DNA of 64,000 nt, from contig JAIOZL010000012.1 of assembly GCA_021740645.1 (NCBI GenBank), positions 1 through 64,000 of the forward strand, in the 5' to 3' direction. The translations under genes and the position numbers were made by a program. Positions 16,548-25,870 of this stretch are shown here, piece after piece. The stretch comes from Bacteroidales bacterium (GTDB lineage Bacteria; Bacteroidota; Bacteroidia; Bacteroidales; JAADJA01). Numbering within the stretch: the first letter of the stretch is position 1; each line of letters starts with the position of its first letter. The notes below the pieces were generated by a model. It made no database searches, was not told where the DNA came from, and saw nothing but the letters and a program-made list of their open reading frames with translations.

Positions 16548-17093
16548 TCAGGATAAATTGAACTTTTCAGGATGTCTTGCTCCTTTGCCTTTATAAAACT
16601 CCTTTACAATCTTAAAATCTTCCTCGTAATTTCCGCTTGGGGTAAAAACTTTGCCTACCCCGCCAATTTTTTCCTTATAATCCAAAATTCCAAGTGCTAT
16701 AGGAACCTTCGCTTTAAGCGCGATATAATAAAATCCCTTTTTCCAGTTTTCTACTTTTTTTCGCGTTCCTTCAGGAGTAATGGTAATGTAAAGGGAATCA
16801 TACTGGGAAAAATAGCCCGCTACGATATCTACCAGATTTCCACTTTTGGAACGATCGACCGGAATACCTCCCAGCCACTTTACAATAGGTCCCAGCGGAA
16901 AGAAAAACATCTCTTTTTTTATCAGGAACTTTACTTTTAAACCCAGTTCGAAATAACATAACCTGCCAATTACAAAATCCCACATACTGGTATGAGGTGC
17001 TACCACCACTACACATTTCGGCACATCTGCTGGCATTCCAACAGTTACACGCCATCCAAACAACCTCAGAATAATCTTTGCTATGTATTTCAT
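16548..17093 (-). CDS. PlsC-like 1-acylglycerol-3-phosphate acyltransferase
   Basis: A 181-aa member of the lysophospholipid acyltransferase family. The catalytic HxxxxD motif is HTSMWD near residue 34, and the substrate motif is PEGTRKK near 108. The segment FPLGPIVKWLGGIPVDRSKS carries block III. The enzyme would acylate lysophosphatidic acid or a related glycerolipid at the inner membrane. At 181 aa it is shorter than E. coli PlsC (about 245 aa), a size common among Bacteroidetes paralogues, so the exact substrate is uncertain. It is convergent with the DUF481 gene; the 77-nt gap to dnaX upstream suggests they may share a transcript. Confidence 0.85.
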   Translation of the reverse strand: MKYIAKIILRLFGWRVTVGMPADVPKCVVVVAPHTSMWDFVIGRLCYFELGLKVKFLIKKEMFFFPLGPIVKWLGGIPVDRSKSGNLVDIVAGYFSQYDSLYITITPEGTRKKVENWKKGFYYIALKAKVPIALGILDYKEKIGGVGKVFTPSGNYEEDFKIVKEFYKGKGARHPEKFNLS

Positions 17094-17170
17094 AAGAAAA
17101 TTTTTAATCCTATTACAAATGTTCAGATCAGAAAAGTTTATATTCCCAAATGGGTTGTAATCACGCTTAA

Positions 17171-18871
17171 CTAGAAATCAATTTCAAGGTTCAATTTATC
17201 TTTCATTGATTTCAGGGCCGGGTTCTTTTCTGACATTTTTTTAAATTTCTCCTGGGGTGTATATGCCTTCGTTTGTGTTTTTTGTTCATCCACTACTATT
17301 TCCATATTCAGGTGATAATTATTCAATTTTTCTTTAACAAATGGCATAATATCCAATTTGCGATCCTCCATCTCCTTCTTTTGAATCTTATTATTTACAC
17401 TGAATTCGAAATTAGCTTCCTTTTTAACAGGTTTATTACTGGTAAGTGTAATGTAGAAATTCTGATCCGTTTTAAACCTGGAAGATAGTTTGCTCCAGAC
17501 TTCTTCAAGTTTTTCCTGCGTAAAATCTTCCGCGGGTTTGCTGCTTATATCCTCTTCCTCCTCAACCGTTTTCTTTTTTACCTGGTGGTTTTTAATGGAA
17601 ACAGTACCGTAAGTAGTACCAACCATGGGCTTAGGTTTAACAGCAGTTTCGTCACTTTTTACTTGATTAATATGCGGGTTTACAGACTGGGTCGCCGGCG
17701 AAGGTTTCGGTTTGTCGGCAGTTTTGATCTGTTTTTTTTCAGAGGCAATAGCAGGTTTTGCAGCTATGCTATAAGCATCACTTTCAAGGGTGCACATTTG
17801 CATCAGGGCAAGCTCCAGGTGCAGTTTCTTGTGGTTGCTGGTTTTGTAGTCGATATCGCATTTATTACTTATTTCTAGTGCCTTAAGCAAAAATCCGGCA
17901 GAACATCTTTCCGACATGCTCCGGTATTGTTCTCTTATCCTGCCTCCTACTTCCAGCAAATCCAATGTAACAGGATCTTTGCAGACTAGCAGGTTCCTGA
18001 GGTGTTCGCCAAACCCTATCAGGAAATGCTGGCCATCGAAACCATTATCAAGTATTTCATTGATTAATACAAGGGTACTACTTAGGTTCCCGGTAAGGAT
18101 TGCTTCCTGAATCTTAAAATAATAGTCGTAATCGAGTACGTTCAGGTTTTCGATCACATTCTTATAGGTGATGTTCTTCCCACTAAAACTGATGATCTGA
18201 TCAAAGATAGAAAGGGCATCGCGCAAAGCCCCATCTGCTTTTTGAGCGATTACATGTAATCCTTCAGGTTCGGCATCAACTCGTTCTTTCCTGGCTACAA
18301 ATTCAAGATGGCTGGCAATGTCCTCCACCGTAATCCGCTTGAAATCATAAATCTGACAACGGGAGAGAATAGTAGGAATAATTTTATGCTTTTCAGTAGT
18401 GGCTAAAATAAATTTAGCATAAGCCGGTGGTTCTTCAAGAGTTTTTAAAAAAGCATTAAATGCCTGTGGGGATAACATATGGACCTCATCAATGATATAC
18501 ACCTTATATTGTCCAACCTGTGGAGGTATGCGTACCTGATCTACCAGGTTACGTATATCATCCACAGAGTTATTGGAAGCAGCATCCAGTTCATGAATAT
18601 TAAATGAAGCATTATTGTTAAATGAAGTACACGACTCACATGCATTACATGCCTCAAGGTTTTCTGAGAGGTTATAGCAATTAATAGTTTTGGCAAGTAT
18701 CCTTGCACAGGTGGTTTTACCCACTCCTCTGGGGCCACAAAACAAAAAGGCCTGGGCAAGGTGGTTATTTTTAATTGCGTTCTTTAAAGTATTGGTAATT
18801 GAAACCTGCCCTACAACGGTATCAAATGTTTGTGGCCTGTACTTGCGTGCTGATACAATAAAGTTCTCCAT
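17171..18871 (-). CDS. dnaX: DNA polymerase III subunit gamma/tau
   Basis: The ATPase of the DNA polymerase clamp loader (566 aa). It opens YKVVGQ-like with RKYRPQTFDTVVGQ and has Walker A GPRGVGKTT near 46. Four zinc-binding Cys surround NLEACNACESCTSF. Walker B is IIDEVHMLS near 126, and sensor 1/SRC motif is ILSRCQIYDFKRI near 167. Residues after about 370 are a Lys/Pro-rich linker and a small C-terminal domain, as in tau forms of Bacteroidetes. I see no obvious slippery A-run signalling gamma production. The minus-strand -7 box TAATTTTG (18901-18908) lies about 30 nt upstream of the start. Confidence 0.96.
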   Translation of the reverse strand: MENFIVSARKYRPQTFDTVVGQVSITNTLKNAIKNNHLAQAFLFCGPRGVGKTTCARILAKTINCYNLSENLEACNACESCTSFNNNASFNIHELDAASNNSVDDIRNLVDQVRIPPQVGQYKVYIIDEVHMLSPQAFNAFLKTLEEPPAYAKFILATTEKHKIIPTILSRCQIYDFKRITVEDIASHLEFVARKERVDAEPEGLHVIAQKADGALRDALSIFDQIISFSGKNITYKNVIENLNVLDYDYYFKIQEAILTGNLSSTLVLINEILDNGFDGQHFLIGFGEHLRNLLVCKDPVTLDLLEVGGRIREQYRSMSERCSAGFLLKALEISNKCDIDYKTSNHKKLHLELALMQMCTLESDAYSIAAKPAIASEKKQIKTADKPKPSPATQSVNPHINQVKSDETAVKPKPMVGTTYGTVSIKNHQVKKKTVEEEEDISSKPAEDFTQEKLEEVWSKLSSRFKTDQNFYITLTSNKPVKKEANFEFSVNNKIQKKEMEDRKLDIMPFVKEKLNNYHLNMEIVVDEQKTQTKAYTPQEKFKKMSEKNPALKSMKDKLNLEIDF

Positions 18872-18900
18872 TAGTAATGAATAGCATTTTAAATTGATTC

Positions 18901-18908
18901 CAAAATTA
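18901..18908 (-). promoter_or_regulatory. -7 box for dnaX
   Basis: The minus strand reads TAATTTTG, matching TAnnTTTG, about 30 nt before the dnaX ATG. No TTG at the ideal distance is present. Confidence 0.5.
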
Positions 18909-18938
18909 CAAACTTTTTCAGGTGCTCAGGCTCAGTCG

Positions 18939-18969
18939 TTGAAAAGTTTTAAAAATCTTGCTAATTTTG
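18939..18969 (+). promoter_or_regulatory. Promoter of the SGNH-hydrolase gene
   Basis: TTG (18939-18941), 20 nt, then TAATTTTG (18962-18969), ends 17 nt before the start codon. It is a full consensus match and divergent from the dnaX box. Confidence 0.7.
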
Positions 18970-18986
18970 GATGATAATCGTCCTCC

Positions 18987-20093
18987 ATGAAATCGACAAG
19001 CGTATTTGAGAAACACCCTGCTTTAACCCTATCATTGATTGTAATCATAGTAATCATCTTCCTGGATGTTATTGCCGCATGGATATTTCTTCCCTTCGAT
19101 TACAATTCCTTCCGTACTGCACACCCTTACTATCATCATGCGTTAACCCCTATGAAAGATACCAAAAACAAATGGGGTGAAAAGATTTTTGACCTGCATA
19201 CAAACTCTTTTGGATTTAAGGATGCAAGTGCAAGAGTAGTTACTGAAGACCCCGAAGTGAAAAGGATCTTATTTTTGGGTGACTCTTATACAGAAGGCGT
19301 AGGGATGGCATGGGAAGAAAGTTTTCCCGGGATCATCCACAATATGCTCCCGGATATCGAAATCCTGAATGCCGGGGTGGTAAGCTACAGCCCTAAATTG
19401 TATTATCTAAAAACAAAATTCCTGATCGAGGAGCAGCAGCTCAAATTTGATGAATTATTCGTATTTATCGACAATAGCGATCCTCTGAATGAAATAAGCT
19501 ATAAAAACTTTGAACCGCATACCGAAAGTTATTTTCAACGATTAAAAACACGGGCGGGTAAATTCCTTTTCAGTTCCTCTTATATTTATCATACGGTTTC
19601 AACTTTTGTTAAAAAGTCGCGGCAAAACAACATAACCCAGAGCTGGAACCCGATGAGTGGAGTTTCCCAACTGGATGAAATGGCCACTGCCGAAGAAAAC
19701 TTTATTGCGGCTACTCCTTTGTGGAGTTTCACACCAAAACTCTATGAAAAATGGGGAAAAGAAGGCTTATCCCTTGCAGCTGATAATATGACAAGGCTTA
19801 TTGATTTATGCAGGAAAAACCAGATTGATGTCACCCTTGTGATTTATCCCTGGCCTTCCCATATCTCCAGGGGTAAAATCAACGATGTCCAGGTTGGATT
19901 CTGGAAAAAGTATTCCGGGGAGCATAATGTGGACTTTATTAACCTTTACCCTGCGTTTTTCGGACAATTGAATTCGCAGGAAACAATCAGAAAGTACTTT
20001 ATTCCGGGGGATGTTCACTGGAATGAAAACGGACACAGATACATGGCAGAAATGTTAATTCCTTATGTTCATAAAATAAAAGGCAGGAATTGA
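18987..20093 (+). CDS. Membrane-anchored SGNH/GDSL-type hydrolase
   Basis: A 368-aa protein with one N-terminal transmembrane segment (LTLSLIVIIVIIFLDVIAAW) and a periplasmic SGNH-fold domain. The block I serine motif is ILFLGDSYTEGVGM near 92-105. The catalytic Asp/His block is PGDVHWNENGHRYMAEML at the C terminus. An intermediate block, VIYPWPSHISRG, is also recognisable. Such proteins often act as O-acetyl esterases or acyltransferases on cell-surface glycans. It stands alone with its own promoter, and the next gene starts 64 nt later. The substrate cannot be inferred. Confidence 0.8.
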   Translation: MKSTSVFEKHPALTLSLIVIIVIIFLDVIAAWIFLPFDYNSFRTAHPYYHHALTPMKDTKNKWGEKIFDLHTNSFGFKDASARVVTEDPEVKRILFLGDSYTEGVGMAWEESFPGIIHNMLPDIEILNAGVVSYSPKLYYLKTKFLIEEQQLKFDELFVFIDNSDPLNEISYKNFEPHTESYFQRLKTRAGKFLFSSSYIYHTVSTFVKKSRQNNITQSWNPMSGVSQLDEMATAEENFIAATPLWSFTPKLYEKWGKEGLSLAADNMTRLIDLCRKNQIDVTLVIYPWPSHISRGKINDVQVGFWKKYSGEHNVDFINLYPAFFGQLNSQETIRKYFIPGDVHWNENGHRYMAEMLIPYVHKIKGRN

Positions 20094-20157
20094 TTGATCT
20101 TTAATTGAATGTAGTAACTTAGCAATATAAAAATAGTATCCATTTAAAATAATCGTT

Positions 20158-23100
20158 ATGGTCAGGAATTTTAAAATATTGATTACCGGATTAATTCTTA
20201 GCCTGTTAATTTTTCCCAACCTATCCGCACAAAAAAGCACCAAAGACTGGACTATTGTAGCCACTTACGATATTCCTGGTAAAGCATCAGGATTAGCCTG
20301 GGATGGCACCTATATTTATTTTGGGATATATGGTTCTAATGGCGATCAGGTGCATAAATTTGATCCTGCAACGGGGAATAATAGCCTTTTATTTACGAAC
20401 CCTTCACTTGGTGATTCATATGGCATGACCTTCGATGGCACCCATCTTTGGACCACTGATCACGTCACGAGTTCATCTGTTCCCGCGACGGCCATTCAAC
20501 TTGATTTAAGCGGAAATATAGTCAGCCAGTTTGACCTCCCCGATCATTATATGTCGGGAATTGCTTATGACAATGGTGATTTTTGGGTAGCCACCTATTA
20601 TCCCGATCCAGGCACTATTTATAAAGTTGACGCTTCAGGAAATGCACTCACTCAGTTTACTTCACCCAATCAACAGCCCTGGGATTTATGTCTTGAAGGA
20701 ACAGATTTATGGGTTGCGGATTACAATGCAAATAATTTATACAAAATAGACCAATCAGGAAGCCTCCTTGAAACTCATGCCTGCGAAAATATCAAACCTG
20801 CCGGAATTGTGTATGACGGACAATACCTTTGGTATGTGGACGGGGAGCTGTCCTCTAACAGTACTTTATATAAGGTAGATTTGGGCGGTTCCGGTACCCC
20901 ACAAATAGAAATACCGGTTACAAACTTTAATTATGGAAATGTTGCGCTTGGCGATTCACTGGTTTGGGAATGCAGCATTTCAAATACGGGGACAGCCGAC
21001 CTTGAGGTAACAAACCTGGTTATACCTAACGCGGTTCCAATTTTTGTGTATATGGCCTTTCCTCAAACTATAGCACCAGGCAATTCCATTGCGGTTCCAT
21101 TTATATTTAAACCCACAGAAACCGGCACTCTAAATGCCACCGTAACGGTTCAATCCACAGACCCCGTTAACCCGGATGTGGACCTTATCCTTGAAGGTGA
21201 AGCTGTCTTTAACGGGCCACATATCGTTGTGCCTGTCCAATCACATAACTACGGAACAGTGCGGTTAAACGCAACCACAAGATGGATGCTGGAAGTTTCT
21301 AATGACGGCAACGCAACTCTGGAAGTAAGCAATATAAGTTTCGACTCGGATCGGTTCTACCTGGATGAATCAGTAAGTTTTCCGATAAATATTTCTATTT
21401 TACAAAGCGAATTTTTCGGAATATGGTTTAACCCTGATGAGGCCACAAGCTTTTCAGCCACGGCCACCATCACACATGATGATGGTACACAGAATGACAT
21501 TCCCGTAAGCCTTACAGGCAGCAGCATCGAAGAGGAGTATCCAATCGGGGAACTTTTCTGGAGTTATACAATTAATACCAGTTGGGATAATAGTGTGAAA
21601 GCAATAGCTCCTATATCCGATGTAAATAATGATGGCATTGGTGATGTAATTGTCTGTTCTGAAGATGATTTTGTTAGATGTTTTAACGGGAACTCCTCAG
21701 GATCGGCGGATATACTATGGGAGGTCGAAGGGGGTTCAGTGTATGCGCAAAACGACCTGGTTACTATCGAGGATATTAATAACGACGGAGTTGAAGATGT
21801 AATAACCGGTATGGCCTGGGGCGTAAGAGCCATAATTGCTTTTTCAGGGAAAACCGGGGAGCAACTCTGGATATACGACACCCATATTTACGGAGATGGA
21901 GGATGGGTGTACCAGGTAGATGCCAAAAATGATTATAATTCAGATGGAATAAATGATGTATTAGCTGCCACAGGTAATGATGGCAGTAATACGGGCCCCA
22001 AACGGGTATTTTGCCTCGATGGAATTACTGGAAGCTTAATTTGGGACACCTATACTGACGGACCCAATTTTTCAGTAATAAGTGTGGAAGACTTCACCGG
22101 AGATAACTTACCTGATGCCATCGGAGGTGCTTCAAACAATGGCGAAACAGAAGGCAAGGTTTATGGCATCAACGGAACAAACGGCAATATAATGTGGACT
22201 TTTACCACCAGTGGCACGTCGGTTTGGGCTCTTGAACAACTTGATGATGTAACAGGTGATGGGGTCAAAGATATTGTGGCCGGTGACTTTGGTGGCAATT
22301 ATTATTTCATCAACCCGGTGACTGGAGGATCATTTGAAAACGGTTCTGCAGGCAATACCCTTTTGCTCCGTTTTGAAAGGCTTGAAGATATAAACAATGA
22401 TAATATGGCGGATGTGGCTATAGGTTACAGTGGCACCAATGCCATTGCAATAGATGGCAATAACGGCGGCAATGCCTGGCTCACTCCACTGGCCGATAAG
22501 TGCTGGAATATTGATAAAATAGAAGATATATCCGGTGACGGAATAAACGACCTGGTAGCAGGAACTCTATTTTCAAGCAACTATTGTTATTTTCTCAACG
22601 GTGTAAATGGGGAGGTACTTTTTTCTGTTAACTACAGTGAAGCGGTAGATGCAATTGGTGCGATCCCTGATATAAACGGTGACGGTTCCTGGGAAATGGT
22701 TGCAGGTGGAAGAAACGGCAAGCTTCAATGTTTTTCCGGTGGATTAAACAGCCTGACCCTGATGGCTGATTTTATGGCGGATACGACCTATGGAATTGTT
22801 CCCTTTGATGTGCAATTTACCGACCTATCCTTAGGAAATGTTTCTTCCTGGGAATGGGACTTTGAAAATGACGGGGTAATCGACTCCTATGATCAGGACC
22901 CCTTGTTTACTTTTGAAACAACCGGTGTATTTACCGTAAAATTGATAGTGTATACTGAATCCATTTCAGATACTGCCATTAAATACAACTATATAATGGC
23001 TGACACAGCAACTGCAATCAATCTAAATCAAACAAAGAACAACATCCTTGCTTACCCCAATCCTTTTAGTGAGGAAACAATAATCTCAGTAACAGGAATT

Positions 23101-23304
23101 GATTATAAAGGACAATACCTATATATATATAACAGCAACAATCAGCTAATATGCACTTTGATTCCTGAAACAATGAGTAAAGGGAATTGGGTGTTTAAAT
23201 GGAACGGAAACAATAACGCAAACTATAAAATGCCCCCGGGTATATATTTTGGCAATATCTCAACTAATGGGAGAACTTATATTATCAAGATAATACTTGA
23301 ATAG
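20158..23304 (+). CDS. T9SS-secreted FG-GAP/PKD multidomain protein
   Basis: A 1048-aa exported protein. A signal peptide (residues 1-25) is followed by a propeller-like region to about 245, with repeats such as GLAWDGTYIYFGIYG and GIVYDGQYLWYVDG. Two HYDIN/anchor-D-like Ig modules follow (NFNYGNVALGDSLVWECSIS and HNYGTVRLNATTRWMLEVSN). About eight FG-GAP/VCBS-type repeats carry Ca-binding DxNxDG loops (DVNNDGIGDV, DINNDGVEDV, DVTGDGVKDI, DISGDGINDL and others). A PKD domain (SSWEWDFENDGV, residues about 870-950) comes next, then a type A T9SS sorting domain (AYPNPFSEETII to the end). It would be exported by the type IX system and anchored or released at the cell surface. No catalytic site is visible; adhesion or glycan binding is likely but unproven. 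Confidence 0.85.
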   Translation: MVRNFKILITGLILSLLIFPNLSAQKSTKDWTIVATYDIPGKASGLAWDGTYIYFGIYGSNGDQVHKFDPATGNNSLLFTNPSLGDSYGMTFDGTHLWTTDHVTSSSVPATAIQLDLSGNIVSQFDLPDHYMSGIAYDNGDFWVATYYPDPGTIYKVDASGNALTQFTSPNQQPWDLCLEGTDLWVADYNANNLYKIDQSGSLLETHACENIKPAGIVYDGQYLWYVDGELSSNSTLYKVDLGGSGTPQIEIPVTNFNYGNVALGDSLVWECSISNTGTADLEVTNLVIPNAVPIFVYMAFPQTIAPGNSIAVPFIFKPTETGTLNATVTVQSTDPVNPDVDLILEGEAVFNGPHIVVPVQSHNYGTVRLNATTRWMLEVSNDGNATLEVSNISFDSDRFYLDESVSFPINISILQSEFFGIWFNPDEATSFSATATITHDDGTQNDIPVSLTGSSIEEEYPIGELFWSYTINTSWDNSVKAIAPISDVNNDGIGDVIVCSEDDFVRCFNGNSSGSADILWEVEGGSVYAQNDLVTIEDINNDGVEDVITGMAWGVRAIIAFSGKTGEQLWIYDTHIYGDGGWVYQVDAKNDYNSDGINDVLAATGNDGSNTGPKRVFCLDGITGSLIWDTYTDGPNFSVISVEDFTGDNLPDAIGGASNNGETEGKVYGINGTNGNIMWTFTTSGTSVWALEQLDDVTGDGVKDIVAGDFGGNYYFINPVTGGSFENGSAGNTLLLRFERLEDINNDNMADVAIGYSGTNAIAIDGNNGGNAWLTPLADKCWNIDKIEDISGDGINDLVAGTLFSSNYCYFLNGVNGEVLFSVNYSEAVDAIGAIPDINGDGSWEMVAGGRNGKLQCFSGGLNSLTLMADFMADTTYGIVPFDVQFTDLSLGNVSSWEWDFENDGVIDSYDQDPLFTFETTGVFTVKLIVYTESISDTAIKYNYIMADTATAINLNQTKNNILAYPNPFSEETIISVTGIDYKGQYLYIYNSNNQLICTLIPETMSKGNWVFKWNGNNNANYKMPPGIYFGNISTNGRTYIIKIILE

Positions 23305-23312
23305 TTTTATTT

Positions 23313-23346
23313 GGAATTTTTCCTAAAATTGGAAAATTCCTATTTT
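23313..23346 (+). terminator. Hairpin terminator after the FG-GAP gene
   Basis: GGAATTTTTCC (23313-23323) pairs with GGAAAATTCC (23331-23340), with one bulged T. TATTTTTAG follows. It is weak in GC but well placed, just behind the stop codon. Confidence 0.5.
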
Positions 23347-23416
23347 TAGATTAATTTGGTAACCAATATAATCCAAAATCGTACTACGTGGAGTATTTTA
23401 CCAATTATGGCTTTAC

Positions 23417-25822
23417 ATGTTTAAATATAATTTAATAGTATTTTTATTTCTGGTAGGTTCATTATTTGGTCAGGAATTCAATTGGAGCAACATTAATTCC
23501 GATAATTCCCAGCTACCTAATCAAACCATTAAAACCATCGCTGTAGATCAAAACGGAGGAATGTGGTTTGGTACTTATATGGGTGGAATCGCTTCTTTGC
23601 AAAATGAAAAATGGACTGTATACAGCACTTCAAACTCAGGACTTCCCCATAATTATGTGAATACAATTGCTATTGATAAAAATAATGTGAAGTGGATAGG
23701 AACAGATGGCGGAGGATTAGCCCGTTTCGATGGTACAAATTGGGAAGTCTATAAAACTTCTAATTCTGGCTTACCTTCTAATGTGGTGATGAATATTTAC
23801 TGCGATGATGATGGTTCTGTTTGGATAGGAACTTATTTTGGAGGACTTGCCCATTATGATAATGGATTATGGTCGATTTTTAATGATGAGAACTCTCCCC
23901 TCCTTTCCAATAAAGTAGTTTGTATTACTAAGGATAAAAACGGCATCTTATGGGCAGGGACCCAGGGTGGCGGAGCAGCTTCTTTTGATGGTAAAAACTG
24001 GAATATCTATACCGAACGAAATTCAAAACTGACAAATGATTATGTGTATTCTATTGCTGTTGACAATGAAAATAAAAAGTGGATAGGTACTGGTGGTGGT
24101 GGATTAGCCGTATTTAATGATGTTTTCTGGATCAAATATAATTCTACTAATTCTGAATTAACTGACGATAATATCCGTCCAATAGTGATCGATGAAAAAA
24201 ATAACAAATGGATAGGTACCTATATCGGTGGGATCAATCTCTTTGATGGAAAGAAATGGTTGGTATACGACTTTCAGAACTCAAGCATGCCCGACGATGA
24301 GATCACCTGCATGAAATATTATAATAACAATATTTATGTTGGAACAGAGCGATCAGGTATAATTCGCCTTACTGACCTCAACCCGGTAATTCCTAAAGAA
24401 GAAAAACCTGCAGAAGAAGTGAAAACACCTGAGGTTGAGCCTTTAGTTGTTAATCCTGTTATTCCTGACAAAAAACCAGAAGTTAAAACAGAAGCTAAAA
24501 AACCGAAGGAAAAACCAAAGGAAAAAGAAATAGCCAAAGAAGAACCTGTAACCCCGGCCGATACTTTAAAAGTACAGACCGAAGAAAAGACAAAGATAGA
24601 AGAGGTTGTTCCAGTGGTAGCTCCCGAAGAAAATAAACCACGACCAGTAGTTTCCTCATTTGAAGCACAAAATCATATGGTTCTTATGCTGGATGCTGCG
24701 GATGTTTATTTTGATCTGAAGAGACTGAGCGACGTAAAAAGAGCCTACAGGTATCTTTTGAAAAACCGGGAAAAAGTTGATGCCAACTATGATATAAAAA
24801 TCCTTGTATATTCCAGTAATTACGACGTAAGCCCGAAAAAGATAAGCTTTGACGAAAAAACACTAACGTCTCTTTATGCAAAGGATGTTGTATACATGGA
24901 AGGGGAAAATACGTTTACAGAAGCTGTTAAAAAAGCATTCAACCTCATCAAAAATAATTACAATGCTGCCGGAAACAACCAGGTTTTTGCAGCAACCTAT
25001 AAATTCATCAGGGACGATGAAACGGCCACAGTGGTTATTAAGGACAATTTAGACAACAATACCATTATATTCAACTTGCTCGCTTTTAATACTGCAACCT
25101 GGAAGCTGGAGAATAAAATGCGTAAAATGGTTCCCAAAGGGAGTGGCCATTATTACTCCATTAACAAACCCGGGATCAAAGATAACTGGTCTGTTACGGG
25201 ACAGCTGGGAATGTCGGTATTCAGGGGTGATGTGGATAAAAAGAAATCCTGGACAATTCCCGGTGTATATGGAATTGCTGTACAAAAGAAATTATTATCG
25301 ACAGGATTTTTAAATGGCGGTATTAAAGCACAGTTTAATTTCGGGAAATTAAAAGGAGAGAAAAATAGTCAATCCTTTGAAAATAATTTCTTCGAAGCAT
25401 CGGTAAATTTCCAGGCGATTATGAACAAATGGATTAACCGTAATTTCAAATTTGAGAAATTCAGACCTTATGCCTTTGGCGGGATTGGAATTATCAATTA
25501 CAGGGCATTATTAAGAGATAGTGATGGGAATGTGGTAAATGGTATTGGCTACGATGTAATTGATGGCAACCTCGAAGGAAACGGGACAGAACCTGAAAAA
25601 AACGGGCGTGTTACTGAAATTATATTCCCTGTCGGCCTGGGGGTAAACTATAAAATTGATCCGGTATGGAGCCTGGAATTTGAGGTCTCCTCGAGGTATA
25701 TAAATAGTGACAAACTGGATGCAAAAATCCGCTTCAAAGATGATAAATACTGGTTTGTAACGCTTGGTGTCACCTATAAGATCAATACCAAAAGTTTTGT
25801 GCCGGATATCCTGAATAAGTAA
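23417..25822 (+). CDS. Beta-propeller / vWA-like / outer-membrane beta-barrel fusion protein
   Basis: An 801-aa protein with three parts. After a signal peptide (MFKYNLIVFLFLVGSLFGQ), residues 30-310 hold about seven two-component-regulator-type propeller repeats of about 42 aa (motif IAVDQNGGMWFGTYMGGIA). A Pro/Glu/Lys-rich linker (about 315-410) follows. Residues 415-570 resemble a von Willebrand A domain: MVLMLDAADVYFDLKRLSDV, then IKILVYSSN, then GENTFTEAVKKAFNLIKNNY. The metal-binding DxSxS is replaced by DAADV, so the MIDAS is probably lost. From about 590 the chain is a beta-barrel of OmpA-like type (WSVTGQLGMSVFRGDVD to FVTLGVTYKI). It probably sits in the outer membrane with the propeller outside or in the periplasm. 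It lies between two other exported proteins. The role is unknown. Confidence 0.72.
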   Translation: MFKYNLIVFLFLVGSLFGQEFNWSNINSDNSQLPNQTIKTIAVDQNGGMWFGTYMGGIASLQNEKWTVYSTSNSGLPHNYVNTIAIDKNNVKWIGTDGGGLARFDGTNWEVYKTSNSGLPSNVVMNIYCDDDGSVWIGTYFGGLAHYDNGLWSIFNDENSPLLSNKVVCITKDKNGILWAGTQGGGAASFDGKNWNIYTERNSKLTNDYVYSIAVDNENKKWIGTGGGGLAVFNDVFWIKYNSTNSELTDDNIRPIVIDEKNNKWIGTYIGGINLFDGKKWLVYDFQNSSMPDDEITCMKYYNNNIYVGTERSGIIRLTDLNPVIPKEEKPAEEVKTPEVEPLVVNPVIPDKKPEVKTEAKKPKEKPKEKEIAKEEPVTPADTLKVQTEEKTKIEEVVPVVAPEENKPRPVVSSFEAQNHMVLMLDAADVYFDLKRLSDVKRAYRYLLKNREKVDANYDIKILVYSSNYDVSPKKISFDEKTLTSLYAKDVVYMEGENTFTEAVKKAFNLIKNNYNAAGNNQVFAATYKFIRDDETATVVIKDNLDNNTIIFNLLAFNTATWKLENKMRKMVPKGSGHYYSINKPGIKDNWSVTGQLGMSVFRGDVDKKKSWTIPGVYGIAVQKKLLSTGFLNGGIKAQFNFGKLKGEKNSQSFENNFFEASVNFQAIMNKWINRNFKFEKFRPYAFGGIGIINYRALLRDSDGNVVNGIGYDVIDGNLEGNGTEPEKNGRVTEIIFPVGLGVNYKIDPVWSLEFEVSSRYINSDKLDAKIRFKDDKYWFVTLGVTYKINTKSFVPDILNK

Positions 25823-25870
25823 AGCTTCATCCTCTAAAAATAAATTCTTTCATAATCCGTTTCCAGATGT

